In this document: in pieces, positions 12,544 through 24,965 of the stretch
Numbering within the stretch: position 1 is the stretch's first letter
Layout of the letters: each line of letters begins with the position of its first letter
Assembly (NCBI RefSeq): GCF_007655135.1
Contig: NC_045130.1
Location: 27,090,605 to 27,154,604 of the forward strand
Reading direction: 5' to 3'
Length of the DNA stretch: 64,000 bases
From: Punica granatum
Lineage: Eukaryota > Streptophyta > Magnoliopsida > Myrtales > Lythraceae
Notes under the pieces: model-generated
Told to the model about the DNA's origin: nothing
What the model saw: the letters and a program-made list of their open reading frames with translations, nothing else
The model's database searches: none
Made by a program: the position numbers and the translations under genes

Positions 12544-13215
12544 AAAAAAATTCATATCTTCGTCTTCTCAGTCTCGTTCACCGACTGAAAAAGCCCTACC
12601 TTTGTCTTCTCATTCTCCGATTGAACTCGACGAGCCGAGCAGTCTTCTCTTCAGACTTCAGAGTTCGACTGGTCTGCTTCTTCTTCTTCTACTGCTCACG
12701 ATTATACTATTCTTTGCTTCATGAGATCGCAATGACCAGTATTTGGTAGTGAGCTGATTACTAATTCAATGAACATCAGGTTCTCATAATCCGCTCCTGA
12801 AAGAAATGACATAAATCCTTGCTTTTGCTTATTTCTTCTTGATTCCGCCAGACAATGGGGTCATCGAAGGAAGACAATCCATACTTGTAAATGTAATTGA
12901 ATCTTATGATTCTTGAAGATGGAAAAGTCTAATTCGTACTGGGATGCGTACCATCAACAATTTACATCAGAACCTATTAATATCCGGATCTATCCCATAA
13001 AATCATGTGTTCATATATAAAATAATTAAATGATATTGTTCTATTGATGAATAATGATTTATCTTTTTTGCTTAGAAATATATGATACATATATATATGT
13101 ATATGTTTTTTTTAATTACAGATAAAATCTTACAATTCATGATTCGATTTTATGATTCACGATTCTAAGAATCCCAACCGATTCTAAGTAGAATCACGAC
13201 TCTGACAATCTTGCT
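12294..13215. mobile_element. Non-autonomous hAT-like DNA element with perfect 8-bp TSD
   Basis: A 922-bp segment flanked by the direct repeat GGTTAACA at 12286-12293 and 13216-13223. Its ends carry imperfect inverted repeats centred on AGAATCGTGATTC at the left and GAATCACGACTCT at the right, with further AATCG-rich subterminal motifs. The interior holds a CT microsatellite and a 118-codon frame (12368-12724) that matches no transposase I know. The 8-bp duplication and subterminal motif clustering indicate hAT. There is no transposase, so movement would need a partner in trans. Confidence 0.8.
12511..12541. repeat. (CT)n microsatellite
   Basis: About fifteen CT units inside the hAT-like element at 12294-13215. 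Confidence 0.9.
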
Positions 13216-13223
13216 GGTTAACA

Positions 13224-14362
13224 TTTAAATAATATCTCTTAACAAATAATATGGGAACCATAATGGCGACCACAATTGATGCCCATCTCCATTGTCACCC
13301 AGTTACATTTCCGATAGTTCGCGAGAAGGATGAGAACAAAGACCGTAGGATGATAATTTATGGCAAGAACCGGAGGACTGAGGGGGCAGTCGCCTTTTCT
13401 AATATCGTGATGTTCAACGAAAATTACATATTGTTCTTCGATTCTGAATCTACGTTCACCTCTACCTTGTAAACCCAAGGACCCTGCCGCCTATCAAAAT
13501 CCTGCCGCTCCAGGCTAGCAAATTACAGAAACATCTGACTTCGAAAATGAGTTAAGTGCATTTTAATGAGATCAAGAATATCTCTTCCTAAAATAAGCTT
13601 GTTTTGTTGCATAATGCTCCAATTTAGAGATATGTCAAACTGTTAGTAATTGAATAAAAGAGAGAGTAAGTAATGCAATGATGGCCTACTTGACAACAAC
13701 ACGTCAATGACCAAAATAAGATGGTAGCTATAGATGATGAATAAGATATCCCAAAATTAGAAAAACAAAATTTCGGAGACCTACTTGACAATAACACAAA
13801 GTCACAACCTGTCATCTGCACCCCTCGATTCAGTCCAAATACAACAAAGCTTAGTTAACTTACCTGGTCCAACTGTCACCTCGTCGGAGCAACAGATACT
13901 GCAAGTGATTCCCATTCCTCTATCAAATCTGAACACTCGAATTCCGTATGACACCTAATTAAGTAAATCCACAAGCATGCCCTCTACCATTAGACTCTGA
14001 TAGTGCACCTGAAGCTCCATGCTCGTAATATCTGCTGTCAAGCATTCCCATTCACATTCCAGGGGAAACAAAAGTAAGAGAGTGACAATGTCCTCCATGA
14101 ATTGAAACAAACATGAGGATATCAAGGATACCTTGTCGAAAAATTATGCCAGAGGGCTGCACTGGAATTATCCACAGTATGTAGAAGTGCTTAGCGGACT
14201 GATATAGGCAACTACTTCCCAATCTATACTAAAAAAACAATAAATCAAACCACACCAACAGGAAGTAATGCAATGAAGCTGACTGACGACTGAAACAAAG
14301 AAAAAACTTTAATTTCATATCTATTCGTGGAAAAAGGATTTACCCATTGTTGTTAATGCATG
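13224..14362. other. Intergenic, downstream of the methyltransferase gene
   Basis: No gene recognised. The portion next to 14363 would contain the methyltransferase 3' UTR on the minus strand. Confidence 0.5.
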
Positions 14363-15111
14363 TCATCTTTTCCGACAAATTGTCATCCCATCACCAATCG
14401 GCACCTACGAATCTAAGAGTCAGATGAATTCTCCACTTTTAAGGACCAAATCATTCCAGCTTTAAAAACAGAGTGAATGAGCTTACCATACTAATGCTTA
14501 CACGATCATCCTCCATCAATCTTTGGTTGAAATTCCTAATGCTGACAGTTTTGGTGTCATTTACCTGCTTGTAATGAATAATAAGGATTAATATACTTTC
14601 TTTATACGAGAAAAATTACTACAAGAAAGAAATTATAATTGAGGATTCAGGTGATTGGTAGATGGTGGCAATTCACCATAGGATCAGCTACTTTGCCATG
14701 CCACAGAACATTGTCGATCACAATGACGCCGCCAGTCCTCACCTGAAATGACAGAAACATAGTACCAACGTGTCTATTAATAACTATGCATAAGCCTCCC
14801 TACAAAAGGGAATCCTGATTTGCTTCTAACTTGGAGAAAGTCCAATCTATGTTCAACTCACCAGCTGCATGAGCATTTCAAAGTATTCTTGATTCATTTT
14901 CTTCTCGGCATCAACAAATGCGAAATCATAACTGCGTAAAACAGTAAACACAAGCAAAGCGCCAAATGAATCAGTTACTGTAATTCCAGTACGTAAATAA
15001 ATCACATACAGAAAAGGAAAAAGAGAGTATATTTGTAGCCATTGCATAGCTAACGTATTCGAGTTCAAGAAAACAAAGTGTGCATGACGCAACTATTCAG
15101 GACCTGTTTAC

Positions 15112-15145
<34 letters not shown>

Positions 15146-16721
15146 CAGGACTCAATAAAACTATGGAGCCTATTCAGGATACTACAATTGTTATATACCT
15201 GCAAGCTTCACCATTCAGAATAAGAGACTTCAAGGTATCTGCAGCAAGTCCATGTCTAACATCTACCTAAATGCGAGGAATGGGTCTAGGGCTGTCAATA
15301 GACAAATACATTAACTGATAAAAACAATTCATAACCTATCAATTCATAGGGTGCACTGAAGCAGCTCGATCTCCTATCCATTCATAGGGGGAGGGAGAAG
15401 AGAAAAGAGCTACCGCATATATAAAGGGTGTATCACCTTGTGTACCACTCCAGCTAGCTCATAATACTTCTTCGCAACATCAAGAGACTTAGCATCTCTT
15501 TCGCATGCAACTAAGTAGCCAGACTCTGACAGTGCAAGTGCAATTGCCAAAGAGGAGTATCCCTATAATAAAAAATGTCAACAACGTTTGCATATTATTC
15601 ATTGAGCACAAATGAAACATTGTTGGACAACACAAAATGTATTTAATTGGGGTGCATATTGAAGTTAACCATGAAAGAATGTGGAAGAGTTTATTGCATA
15701 GTGCACAGTATCAGCTAAGGAGCAAGTCGTATGTTGGCCTTCCTAATATCAGTGAACGGGACTACTACGAAGTTGATATTATCTCAAACTTTAACTTCTA
15801 GGACAAGACGAACTTACAGTATAAACACCTACTTCAATACACCGTTGCGCGCCCATAATCTGCACCAGCATTGCGAGTAGTTGTGCTTGATCAGGGGAAA
15901 CCTGTCAAGGCATGTACGTTTCATCACATATATTAGGGAAAGCAGGAAGTATCCTGTAGTGCCATAATAGTTGAAGTTTTTTCATCCTAAGAGAAAACTA
16001 GCATTGGTGGCAATGCGATTTTTGCATTTTCCGAGGAACTCGGCAACTTGTAACTGCATAAAAGCACAGTGGCAGATGTTGCACACAACCCCGGAAACAA
16101 CAATCACAAGTTAGTTGGACTATATAGCAAGTGAAAGTACACAAGCAGATTGTAACATACAGGACACATTGCGAACGCGTACAAGCAATTAAAAGTTCTT
16201 AGCCCGATTGATATCAATCACATCATTGTTTCAGCTTTACTGAACAAATTATTCAATTTGTCGAATAATAGCAGCGAGACCAGGAATCAAGAGGGGACCT
16301 GCATCTGACTACCCCGCATGGAGGCCGTCTCCTCCCGAAGTTGCCGTAAAATCTGAGGCTCCCTGACATTGGAGAGGATGTAGTTATAAAGGGCGGGAGT
16401 GACACTTATCACTTGTTTGTCGCCATAGTTCTTATCATCTGCTACCACGACAGGCCTGGTGGTGGTGGTGGTGGTGGAGCACCAGCACTTCCCACGAACC
16501 GATGTGAAGGCTGTTGGCCTTGTGGTTGATATCGCGAGGGATCTCCTTACCACAGCAGTGGATAGAGAGGGTTCCCTAGCAAAGATGGAGAAACAGCGAT
16601 TGAGTACAAGTGAGCTGCTCGCTGTCCCAATTCTCATCCTGGAACTTAGAGAACAAGAGAGAACACTGGCGGAGCGGGGAGGGAGAGGGAGAGGCGAGGC
16701 GAGGCTCAGCCGCGACGACAC
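14363..16721 (-). CDS. Organelle-targeted CCoAOMT-type O-methyltransferase
   Basis: S-adenosylmethionine-dependent O-methyltransferase of the caffeoyl-CoA OMT-like superfamily, closest in my recollection to the plant group of At3g62000. Exons on the minus strand: 16721-16299, 15901-15818, 15562-15437, 15266-15199, 14931-14862, 14742-14677, 14564-14487, 14404-14363. All introns are GT-AG and the frame is continuous: 318 residues, TGA stop. Visible motifs: SAM-binding motif I IEVGVYTGYSSLAIALAL across exons 2-3, the acidic ERDAKS that binds the ribose, YDFAFVDAEK and VIVIDNVLWHGKVADP, whose aspartates and asparagine match the divalent-metal site of CCoAOMTs. Residues 1 to about 75 are Ser/Arg-rich with few acids, as in a chloroplast or mitochondrial transit peptide. 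A Thr run encoded by a CAC/GTG-type repeat follows at about residue 84. The natural substrate cannot be assigned from sequence. No TATA box is obvious; a GA repeat lies about 180 bases upstream of the ATG. Confidence 0.9.
15112..15142. repeat. (TA)n microsatellite in a methyltransferase intron
   Basis: About fifteen AT/TA units between exon 5 (14862-14931) and exon 4 (15199-15266). Confidence 0.9.
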
Positions 16722-16896
16722 AAGGAGAAATCAGAAGTGGAGCGGAGAGGGAGAGGTTAGGTGGGAGGCTCAGCGGCACGACGATACGGTTCAGAAGGAG
16801 ACGACGCGATGCTCTCTGCTCAGGAGAGTTACAGTATTGAGAGAATCAGAGGCGTAGAATGGAGAGGGAGACAGACTGGGAGTAGTGAGTGTCAGA

Positions 16897-16918
16897 GAGA
16901 GAGAGAGAGAGAGAGAGG
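16897..16918. repeat. (GA)n microsatellite upstream of the methyltransferase
   Basis: About eleven GA units at the presumed promoter or 5' UTR of the minus-strand methyltransferase gene. CT/GA tracts are common in plant 5' leaders. Confidence 0.85.
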
Positions 16919-17112
16919 CGCAGGATAGTGGCCACTAATTTTCTTGACGCCGGCGAAGCCCCTACAACCCCCCGGGTTATTGGGTTTTTCCTTTTCTTTT
17001 GGTTTTTTTTTCAATTTTTTTATTGATTTTTAATCTGATTATTATTATTATTATTATTTATTATTATTAAAGTTATTAATTGATGATATTGTGATGCATA
17101 TCAGTTAATTTA

Positions 17113-18045
17113 TAGGGGTGTGCACGGATACTGGGTATACCTGAAACCGATCGAAACTTATCTGTTAAGGTAGAATCTGAGTAGCCCGTATTGAAAATAG
17201 AGTAGAGTGCAGGTATTAAAATAAGGAATCGATGAAAACCAGTTCCGGTTCTGATTCCTGCATATAGGGTATCCATAATCGATATCTAAATCTGAATAAT
17301 AGTAACTATTTATAAAAAAAAAATACAGTATTGAAAGTCTACCTAAACCCTGCAATCTCCATCTTTTCTCTCTCGCTGTTCCGTCTGCATCTTCCTGAAC
17401 ACCCCTACCGCTAGCCTTGAGATCAAGAGATTTATCAAGCTGCACCGTAACGTTTATCTTCAGTCTCAAGTAGTGGCTTATCAGCTCCTCATCGGTCGGG
17501 ACGGAACCAGAACCCTAGGGGAATTCACTAAAATCACTCCCATCTCGTAGCGAGATCACTTCACACCAGGGCGTCCTTCTTTTATACAAAAGCAAGATAG
17601 AAATCCTAATTTGTCACCAACTCGACCAAGCAAATTGCGTTCACTTTCCGAATTCTGAGGCTGATTGATTGAGGATTGGTTAGTATTTTGCTTTCACACG
17701 GACAGGACACGCAATTTTCTTCCTCAGCTCAGCTCACAGCTCCGCTCCTGCCTTGCCTGCTGGTGGATTACCTGTTTTTGGTTTTTCTTTATTTTTCTCA
17801 CTGGCCTTGATCTTTGCTCCTACCACACTGTCCTACGTAACCCAGATCGTCTCCATCTTCCTCTTTTCGCTGCTCCATCCCCCAAAATCTCAATCTCTTA
17901 CTCAATAATTTATAGTTTTCAACATGGTATCCGAAATCTATAATATAATATAAGTTCCGGATAGGTTCCGGTTCTAGGATTCAATTGGTTAAGGTCCGAT
18001 TTCAAAATCTTGGAACCTGTCCCTTATAGGATAAGGTCCGAATAA
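17113..18045. mobile_element. TAGGGGTGTGCA-type MITE relative, 3' end missing
   Basis: The left TIR TAGGGGTGTGCA at 17113-17124 is followed by the family's 'cggatactgggtat' and 'ccggttctgattcc' motifs. Family-type sequence returns at 17925-18045 ('tccggttctaggattc', 'caaaatcttggaacctgtcc'). The middle, 17340-17920, is unrelated to the family: it is C/T-rich, less AT-biased, and may be captured or later-inserted DNA. No right TIR was found. Confidence 0.5.
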
Positions 18046-18721
18046 GTGAAAAAATATGGACAATTTGACAATATGGTAGACTTGAGACTAAACTTAAAAT
18101 TTGTGATTTCATGGCCCCAAAAATAGAAGTTCCTAATATATTTTTGAGAAAAAAGCAAAAATTCATGACTTTTAATTAATTTACTTTTTTGTTTTAAAAA
18201 AATTCTGGTTTTTGTTTCGGTTTCATTTTTCAATTTTTTGAAATGAACCGAAATTTCTAGGGAAAAAAAAATACTACAAGTCCCCAATTTTCGGAAATTT
18301 TATCATTTTTCGTTCATAACCTTTTTGTTGTTCTTGTCGCCGACCTTTCTCAACTCTGGTTTGGAGGTTATACTTTCCGTCAAGTAGAGGCTGATATGGC
18401 ATTTTTTGAAAAAAAATAATTTCCAAAAATTTTAAATTACCTAAACAAAAAAAAATATAATTACAAAAAAAAAGAAGATGGAAGACAAGGAGGTGGACGC
18501 GTCCATGCCGATCACCGGACACCACCTCCCCACTCCCAAACAAGGTGGCAGACGAGCTCAAGTTTCGTCGGCCATGACCCCCTAATGGAGCTTTGCCAAC
18601 AGATATTGAGCCTGTCGACTGGGATGAGGAGATGGTGTTTGCAACAAGATTCTCTATTTAAAGAGAAAACGATAGATAAATAAAAAAGAAAGAAACAAAG
18701 AAAATCGACAGCTACTACTAC
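18046..18721. other. Intergenic, nothing recognised
   Basis: AT-rich sequence with short homopolymer runs. The open frames here look like chance. Confidence 0.5.
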
Positions 18722-19000
18722 CGTGATCAATCGCAAATTCAGATCAGAAAAATTTAAGTGGTAAAATCTAGAATGTCTTGCCGTATTATCAACTCGTTAT
18801 GGTCTTCTTCTTGATTTGTAAATGATGACACATCACATGCATGTGGTCAAATTCGGATACGATCTTTTTTAATGCAGTGATTCTAGAAGTCAAAGATTGA
18901 CAAACAAATTTAGACCGCAAAGTGCTCTCATAACGGTATTTCTGGTAGCTAAAGTCGTCTCCGCTTACATATGTGAAATTTATTACTTTCTTTTTATTGC
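18722..19000 (-). repeat. Diverged block shared with 48686-48960
   Basis: Matches the block at 48686-48960 in the same orientation, with indels (shared stretches 'attatcaact', 'gtcaaaga', 'aagtgctc'). On the minus strand both copies read short similar peptides, for example ELIIRQDILDFTT here and ELIIHADLLEFTT there, but each copy is broken by frame changes. It may be a remnant of an unidentified coding or transposon sequence. Confidence 0.55.
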
Positions 19001-20582
19001 AGAGAATTTTTTAAAATGTTTTAATTTATCAAACATTGAAATACAAGAATGAAGCTAATATTGAGTGTGTCACTCACTCTCTGGATTTAATATCGGTATT
19101 AACTGATGCGTCTAGCTTCTACAGTAAGTTATGTATACATGAACAAATGTCTAACAGCATGTTCGGTAGGGAGACCTGGAAATTTCATTCGAGATCAGTT
19201 CAGACCATAATTATTGATTGTTCTTTCTTCCTAGGACACAAGCGCTTGCTTGACAACTCTACTATTGCTTCTATGCCCTCTCGCTTGCCATCTAATTTTT
19301 GACTTTAGATTCGATCGTACCCCCTCCATCAGCCTTTCAAACTATAGATCTAAATGACATAAATATAACTATTACTTTTAGCAAGTTTGATATGGATAAC
19401 ATAGTAAAGAAAATATTACGGTATCGTGGCAAGGTCAAAGTATATATGAAATCATAATTTTCAACTTGATGTCGTGTACTATAGGAGCAACATTAGTCAT
19501 AATGTTTATGAAAATGATATGGGCATGTTTAATTCAATAGGTAAATGTCTACAAAATTTTGTACTTCAAGCGACTTCACAATTTAACTTGATATATGGTA
19601 TGGTCGTGATCATTGTTTGATGCATCTCTATTATTGTCCTTTCAATCTCACTTTTGCAAGCCCATAGACTAAGTGGATGGTTCAGAGCGAAAATATCTCG
19701 ACATTAAGTTTGGTAGATTCAATATGCATTAAATATTATATTATAAATAATTGATTTTATATTTCATAGAAAGTTAATCAATGTTAATTTTATTGTTAAT
19801 TAAATTTTTTTTGAAATTTTCATTTGCCAAATAAATATAATTTTTTGTTATAGAAAATAATTAATTTTATTTTCTTTATAAAGTTAAGCAATTCTAATTT
19901 TATTATCTACAAAATGATTGACACTAAAAATGACTTTTTATTCACCGAATAAATATCCACGAAATGATTCATAACGAAAATCTTGAAATTTAATTCTGCC
20001 AAATAAATATAAGTTTTTGTTGTAAAAGTTGATGCTCTAAAGTATCATAAGCAGATGTTGCATGTAGTCTTTTTCTCTTATTAATATTATAGAGGTATAA
20101 GTACATATTTCTGCAAAATTTACCTCGATAATGTAATAATGAAAAAAATTATATAGTATAATTTATATAATTTCGTTTTTATCTTCATGATAGAATTTGT
20201 AACATTAATAATTTCATTAGCAAATTTACATATGAAAAAATTCTTCGAATATCAACAGTAATTTTCATTATAATCTCTTGTAAATATCTTTAATTTTCTA
20301 AAATATTATATACCTATAAATATTATCGTACTTAAACATTTATTAAAGAATGTTAATTTCACAGAAGTTTATTATATGAATTTATTTATTTATTAATTTG
20401 TTGTTTTATTTATTTTATAAAAATTAGATTGAAGAATCCATATGGTAACTGGTTTAGTTATGCAAATATGTCTAATTTTTAATTTAAAGTATGGTGAGTT
20501 CATTTAAAAATTACTTAATAAGATGATTAAAAGTGAAATTTTCCATAACCGTATTTTTCATGTGTTAATACTGTGATTAATT
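19001..20582. other. Very AT-rich intergenic
   Basis: No gene seen. The segment around 19740-20040 has short repeated motifs of the type 'ccaaataaatat' and 'gttaagcaattctaatttt'. Confidence 0.5.
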
Positions 20583-20845
20583 ACCTAAAAAAGCATGATC
20601 ATTTTCATAGTTTCTCAATTCTAGCACGGACTTTTTTTTAACCTAAAAATGCACAAACTATCGATTTATAACAATTTTAGGATGATGCCAACATTTTCGT
20701 TAATTTTAAACAGAAATTGTTGACATATACTACCAATGTCATGTAACTCATGATGGTTTTTGTAGAAAATAAGAAAAAAATAAAAACAAAATCGAAGGGG
20801 ACAAGAGGAGGGGTGGTGGCCAGTGATGGGGGCCCATCCCAACCC
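20583..20845. repeat. Left arm of a palindromic MITE interrupted by a hAT-like element
   Basis: From 'ttacctaaaaaagc' through 'acaagaggaggggtggtgg' this is the imperfect reverse complement of 23505-23805. Together the arms form a MITE-like inverted repeat, now separated by about 2.66 kb. Confidence 0.75.
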
Positions 20846-22396
20846 CCCTAGCCCTTGCCCCCCTCGATTTGGTCACCAGCAAAGCCCTCACTGCCGGCTA
20901 GGCCTGGCAATTCGTGTCGTGTCGTGTCTAAACGGGTTCGTGTCATCAAAGTCATAACCCGTACATGACACGATTATTAAACGGGTCAGGTTTTGGAAAC
21001 ACGAGCACGACATGTTTATATCCGTGTCAACTTGGACACGACACGTTTAAATCCGTTTATTGAAACGTGTCATAATAGGTACACGTGTTCGTACACGACA
21101 CGATTATAACAGGTTACCCGACACGTTAACACGACCCGTTTATTCGATTAGTCCGGTTACACGGATACGTTAACACGACCCGTTTATCTGATCAATTCGA
21201 TTACACGGACACATTAACATGACCCGTTTATTCGACACATTAACACGATTACGACTTGTTTATTCCGAACAGAAATTTCTAAAAAGTTAACCATGCTCAT
21301 TTCATTCATAGAAATGGATCATAATCTAGGAAGTATAAAGATCATGATATGTAAGTCTAGTCTTAAAATAGATTACAATAACTTATAATAGCATCATATC
21401 ATTGATGCTTCCAAAGTAGGCAGCATTGTTCAGCTGCTTACGGCGAATGACGTTACACAAGAAGTGCTAAATACAAAGCTGAATCTTAATATGCTGGTCA
21501 GCTCCCTCCACAAGCTGGTGCCAGAACCCTATATACGAGCCAACATGAATCGAGATGAAGGAAATTACGCCACAATGTCAAAAGAAATTGATTTAAAAGA
21601 CTGCCCCCTTTCCTGATCGGTGGATGTTATATCTGGAGATCATCCAGTGAAAGTTTATTCGCCGTAAGCAGCTTCAGCTTCTGCAAGGACTTAGTTACAT
21701 CAGCTGCTTCCAAAGTTGCATCATATCAACTGCAGAACATACATGAAGTCAGACACTGAACGGCATAGGAACCGGAGAACTCAAACTCGTCTCAAACTTA
21801 TCGATCCTCACAAGAGAAGGCCATAACAAGACAATCATTCCAAGATATAGCTATCGACGAATATCGAACCATTGACCCGACATATCAATTTTAGGGTACT
21901 AATCAATGAGTTACCGTCATGAATCATGATCATTGAATGGGTCCTTGATGTCAAATGGAAAGAACTAAAACACAGACATGACAAACTATAATTACAAAGT
22001 ACCAGAAACACAGAAACTTCAGCCTCAACCAATTCTCCATAGTGTTTCTGAACAGATTTATAGCCTTCCCCACAATAACTTGGGCACTATAAGAAGCTCG
22101 AAAGATGTTACCAGAACTTGGAAGAGAACTGCTTATGTTACTTTAAGAGTGCTCTTGCAGTGATGGCATCTGAATTGATGGCTCCTTTAATTAACCACGG
22201 TATTAGACCCTTATAGTTGATGGCTCCTCGCTAATATAATAGACAATGAGAAACCGATTAATGCAAATGGAAAAAGAACACGCAAATTAAATTGCAAAGT
22301 TTCTTAGCTAATCAATTGCAATAATTTCATAACTATAAACATATGAGGTGTATCGAATCACATTTTTTTTATTATAATTTTATGGTCATTTCAAGT

Positions 22397-22558
22397 AAAG
22401 GGTCCAGGCACGAGAGATTTCTGCATTTCAAGTAATCATTAATCAATTACCAGAACAATTAAAGGGTCCAGGCAGGAGTGATTTCTACATTTCAAGTAAT
22501 CATTAATCAATTACCAAAACAACTAAAGAGTCCAGACAGGAGAGATTTCTACATTTCA
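22397..22558. repeat. 64-bp tandem repeat, 2.5 units
   Basis: Units begin AAAGGGTCCAGGCA at 22397 and 22461 and AAAGAGTCCAGACA at 22525. Exact period 64 with few differences. Lies inside the hAT-like element. Confidence 0.9.
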
Positions 22559-22744
22559 GCAAGATTCAATATAATCTGGCATTGACATATACGCAATTGC
22601 GGGTGGTCTGGCTGCAATGCAGGTGATGGGTCAATTTCAAGTATGGTCAACCACTCATCGTAATTGTGTGTCGCCTCAACTATCCACTCTCTAGCAATTA
22701 CCTCACGAATAGAATCAACGTACCAACACAACGTTATCACCTAT

Positions 22745-23185
22745 CTACGATTGAGCCGGGGTCGAGGTCGACTTCGTCTGAGGTCTCGGTGATGTCGCAA
22801 CGTCTGAACAGTTAGAGAGGGCTCGAGGTCGACGGCTTGAGGGTCGCAGTGTGGCGGTCGCGGTCGCGGTTGCGGGGTCGAGGTCGCGGGTCGAGCCGAG
22901 TTCGAGGTCGACTTCGTCTGAGGTCGAGGAACGAGCCGACGTCGCTTCGTCTGAGACTCTGAGGTCGGAGAGAGGGCTCAAGTCGAGGTTCGCAGGGTAG
23001 CGGTCGCTGGGGTCCGAGGTCGCAGGGTCGAGCGGAACGGCGGAGCCGATCGTGGACGCTTGGACGGTGGAGCGGTGGAGGATTCTTCTGCTGATAGAGG
23101 TGGAGGCGGAACCAAAGGAGGGAGGGTTACGAGTTAGGAACTTAGGGGTACAACCTACAGTACAGGAACAAGAATGGGAAGGCAA
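22745..23185 (-). other. GC-rich 146-codon open frame inside the hAT-like element
   Basis: Ser/Arg/Thr-rich frame made largely from degenerate GTCGAGGTCG-type repeats. No domain recognised. Composition differs sharply from the surrounding AT-rich DNA, so it may be captured host 5' leader or coding DNA. Coding status doubtful. Confidence 0.2.
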
Positions 23186-23504
23186 GCATGAAGCACCGCA
23201 GGAGGAATTTCAAAATTAGGGTTAGTGGAACGGTATATTGGTAAATTCAGTTAGATAAACGGATTAACGGATTGCACGATTAAGTAACACGATTAAACAC
23301 GTCTAAATAAACAGATTTAATCGTGTCTAATCGGGTTATGCGGGTTCAACCCATTAAGACACGTTTATTAACCGTGTCTAAACGGGTTGAACATGACATG
23401 AACTCGTTTAGACCGAATATCAAAAAATCCCAACCCGAACCCGTTTAACTTCGTGTCGTATTCATGTCGTGTTATCGTGTCGTGTCAAATATTGCCGGCC
23501 ACCG

Positions 23505-23805
23505 CCCCTCCTCTTGTCATCTTCGATTTAGCATCATTTTTCTTTTTTCTTTTTTTATTTTTATTTTCTAGAATAATTCTTTACTAAAGATAATTTGGTG
23601 GGTCCTGCTTGAACTATCACCATGAGCCACGTGGCATCGATAGTATAGATCAATAATTTCCATTTAAATTAATGAAAAAGTTAATGCCGTGTTAAAATTG
23701 ATATTAAATAGATAATTTGTGTATTTTTATGCCAATGAAAAACTAGTAGAATTGACAAAATATGATAAATTTGTAATTCTTTTTTAGGTAACTAATCCTT
23801 AATAT
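23505..23805. repeat. Right arm of the palindromic MITE
   Basis: Imperfect reverse complement of 20583-20845. Matching landmarks include 'ccaccgcccctcctcttgtc', 'actatcaccatgag' and 'ttaggtaac'. Confidence 0.75.
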
Positions 23806-24965
23806 TATGAACTGACATTATGTCTACATGCAACCGAAAAAATTACATCTACAATTTTTAAGTTTTAATTATGGCTACCGAGATACAACATTATCAAAAA
23901 GATAAACGCTTTAGTTATAAGATTCATTTTTAGATTATTTTAGTACAAAATTGAATTGAGTATATCAAAAATTCGTTTATTGTTGCACAGTAGACTAGCT
24001 AATTTGACAAAAGAAAACAATAAGAGAGATGTCCATCGTATTTGGAAAAATGAAACTGAATAACAATATTTATTAATATCATGTGACATTTCGTCGCATT
24101 TACTATAACCTCCAAGCATATCACATATATCTTTCACACCAAAAGACTTTCGGTGAATAACACTAGAGAAGAAATTGATATTATTGGCAGAAATTTTAAT
24201 AAAGCAACATTGGAATCTCTCAGAAAACACACTTCCTAGAATTTATTCAAATCATCCTGTATAGGTCTGGGACCCTCTTATTCTTTCATCCTTTTTCTCC
24301 TATTCGAATTGTAGTTTTTCTTCGGACTCCTTGGCATTGTAGATGATGAACTCCTTAATGTAAACAAGAGGAAGATAATGCTATCGTAATTCCAAGATTT
24401 TGAAGTCATTTAAAAATCAATTTAAAAGATAACCATGTATCAAAAACTATGTACCTAGTTCCCAGTTAGGAGGATGGTCTTCTTCTCCTTCAGAAGCATG
24501 TTCGGCACTATTGGCCGGCTCTGTGATAATCAAAAAAGGTAATCTCTATGTGTCAATTCAGCAAACATATGACTAATGATAATTCGACTTAATACAAGCA
24601 AATGCACTAGAGCAACCTATGCAAAATTCATATGCTGTTGCGGGGCTGTGGTTGAAGAGGCACTGAACAATGAAGAGATATCCCACCCACAGTCGAGGCG
24701 TCGGCCTCTCACACACTAGTATGACATGATGATTGTTTCCATCCATGTAACTTTGCTTGTCTATTTCTATTTCTTTCATTATCTTTACGATCAGATATTG
24801 CATCTGGTAATGAACTCATAGTCTGACAGGAGAACTCAATAAGATAGATAGTAAGATAAAAAAAAAGTGTTTTATCATTCAAATACTCAGTACTTACAAA
24901 TTCAGTCTACGCGTTCTTTTTATCAAGATTTCGGCTTGAATTTGAGCTATTATTCCAGCCATTGG
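23806..24965. other. Intergenic, nothing firmly recognised
   Basis: AT-rich. A 76-codon minus-strand frame at 24573-24803 could be a further exon relic of the WWE-domain fragment next to it, but I could not match it to the PARP-like or RST part of SRO proteins. Confidence 0.4.

Larger units (their letters stand above)
20901..23500. mobile_element. Non-autonomous hAT-like element, about 2.6 kb, nested in a palindromic MITE
   Basis: Ends are GGCCTGGCAAT at the left and, reversed, GGCCGGCAAT at the right. Both ends carry dense subterminal clusters of CGTGTCGTGT/ACACGACACG and AACCCGTTTA motifs (20912-21270 and 23230-23490), the pattern expected for transposase-binding sites. No clear 8-bp target duplication was found; TGCCGGC occurs near both ends but overlaps the TIR. 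The interior has a 64-bp tandem repeat, a GC-rich CpG-dense segment (22745-23185) and no recognised transposase. Confidence 0.65.

Noticed and set aside
12368..12724. 118-codon frame as a gene
   Set aside because: Spans a CT microsatellite inside a non-autonomous hAT-like element, with no domain and low-complexity Ser/Leu content.
16459..16857. 132-codon plus-strand frame
   Set aside because: It is antisense to exon 1 and the upstream region of the methyltransferase; the minus strand has clear splice sites and conserved motifs.
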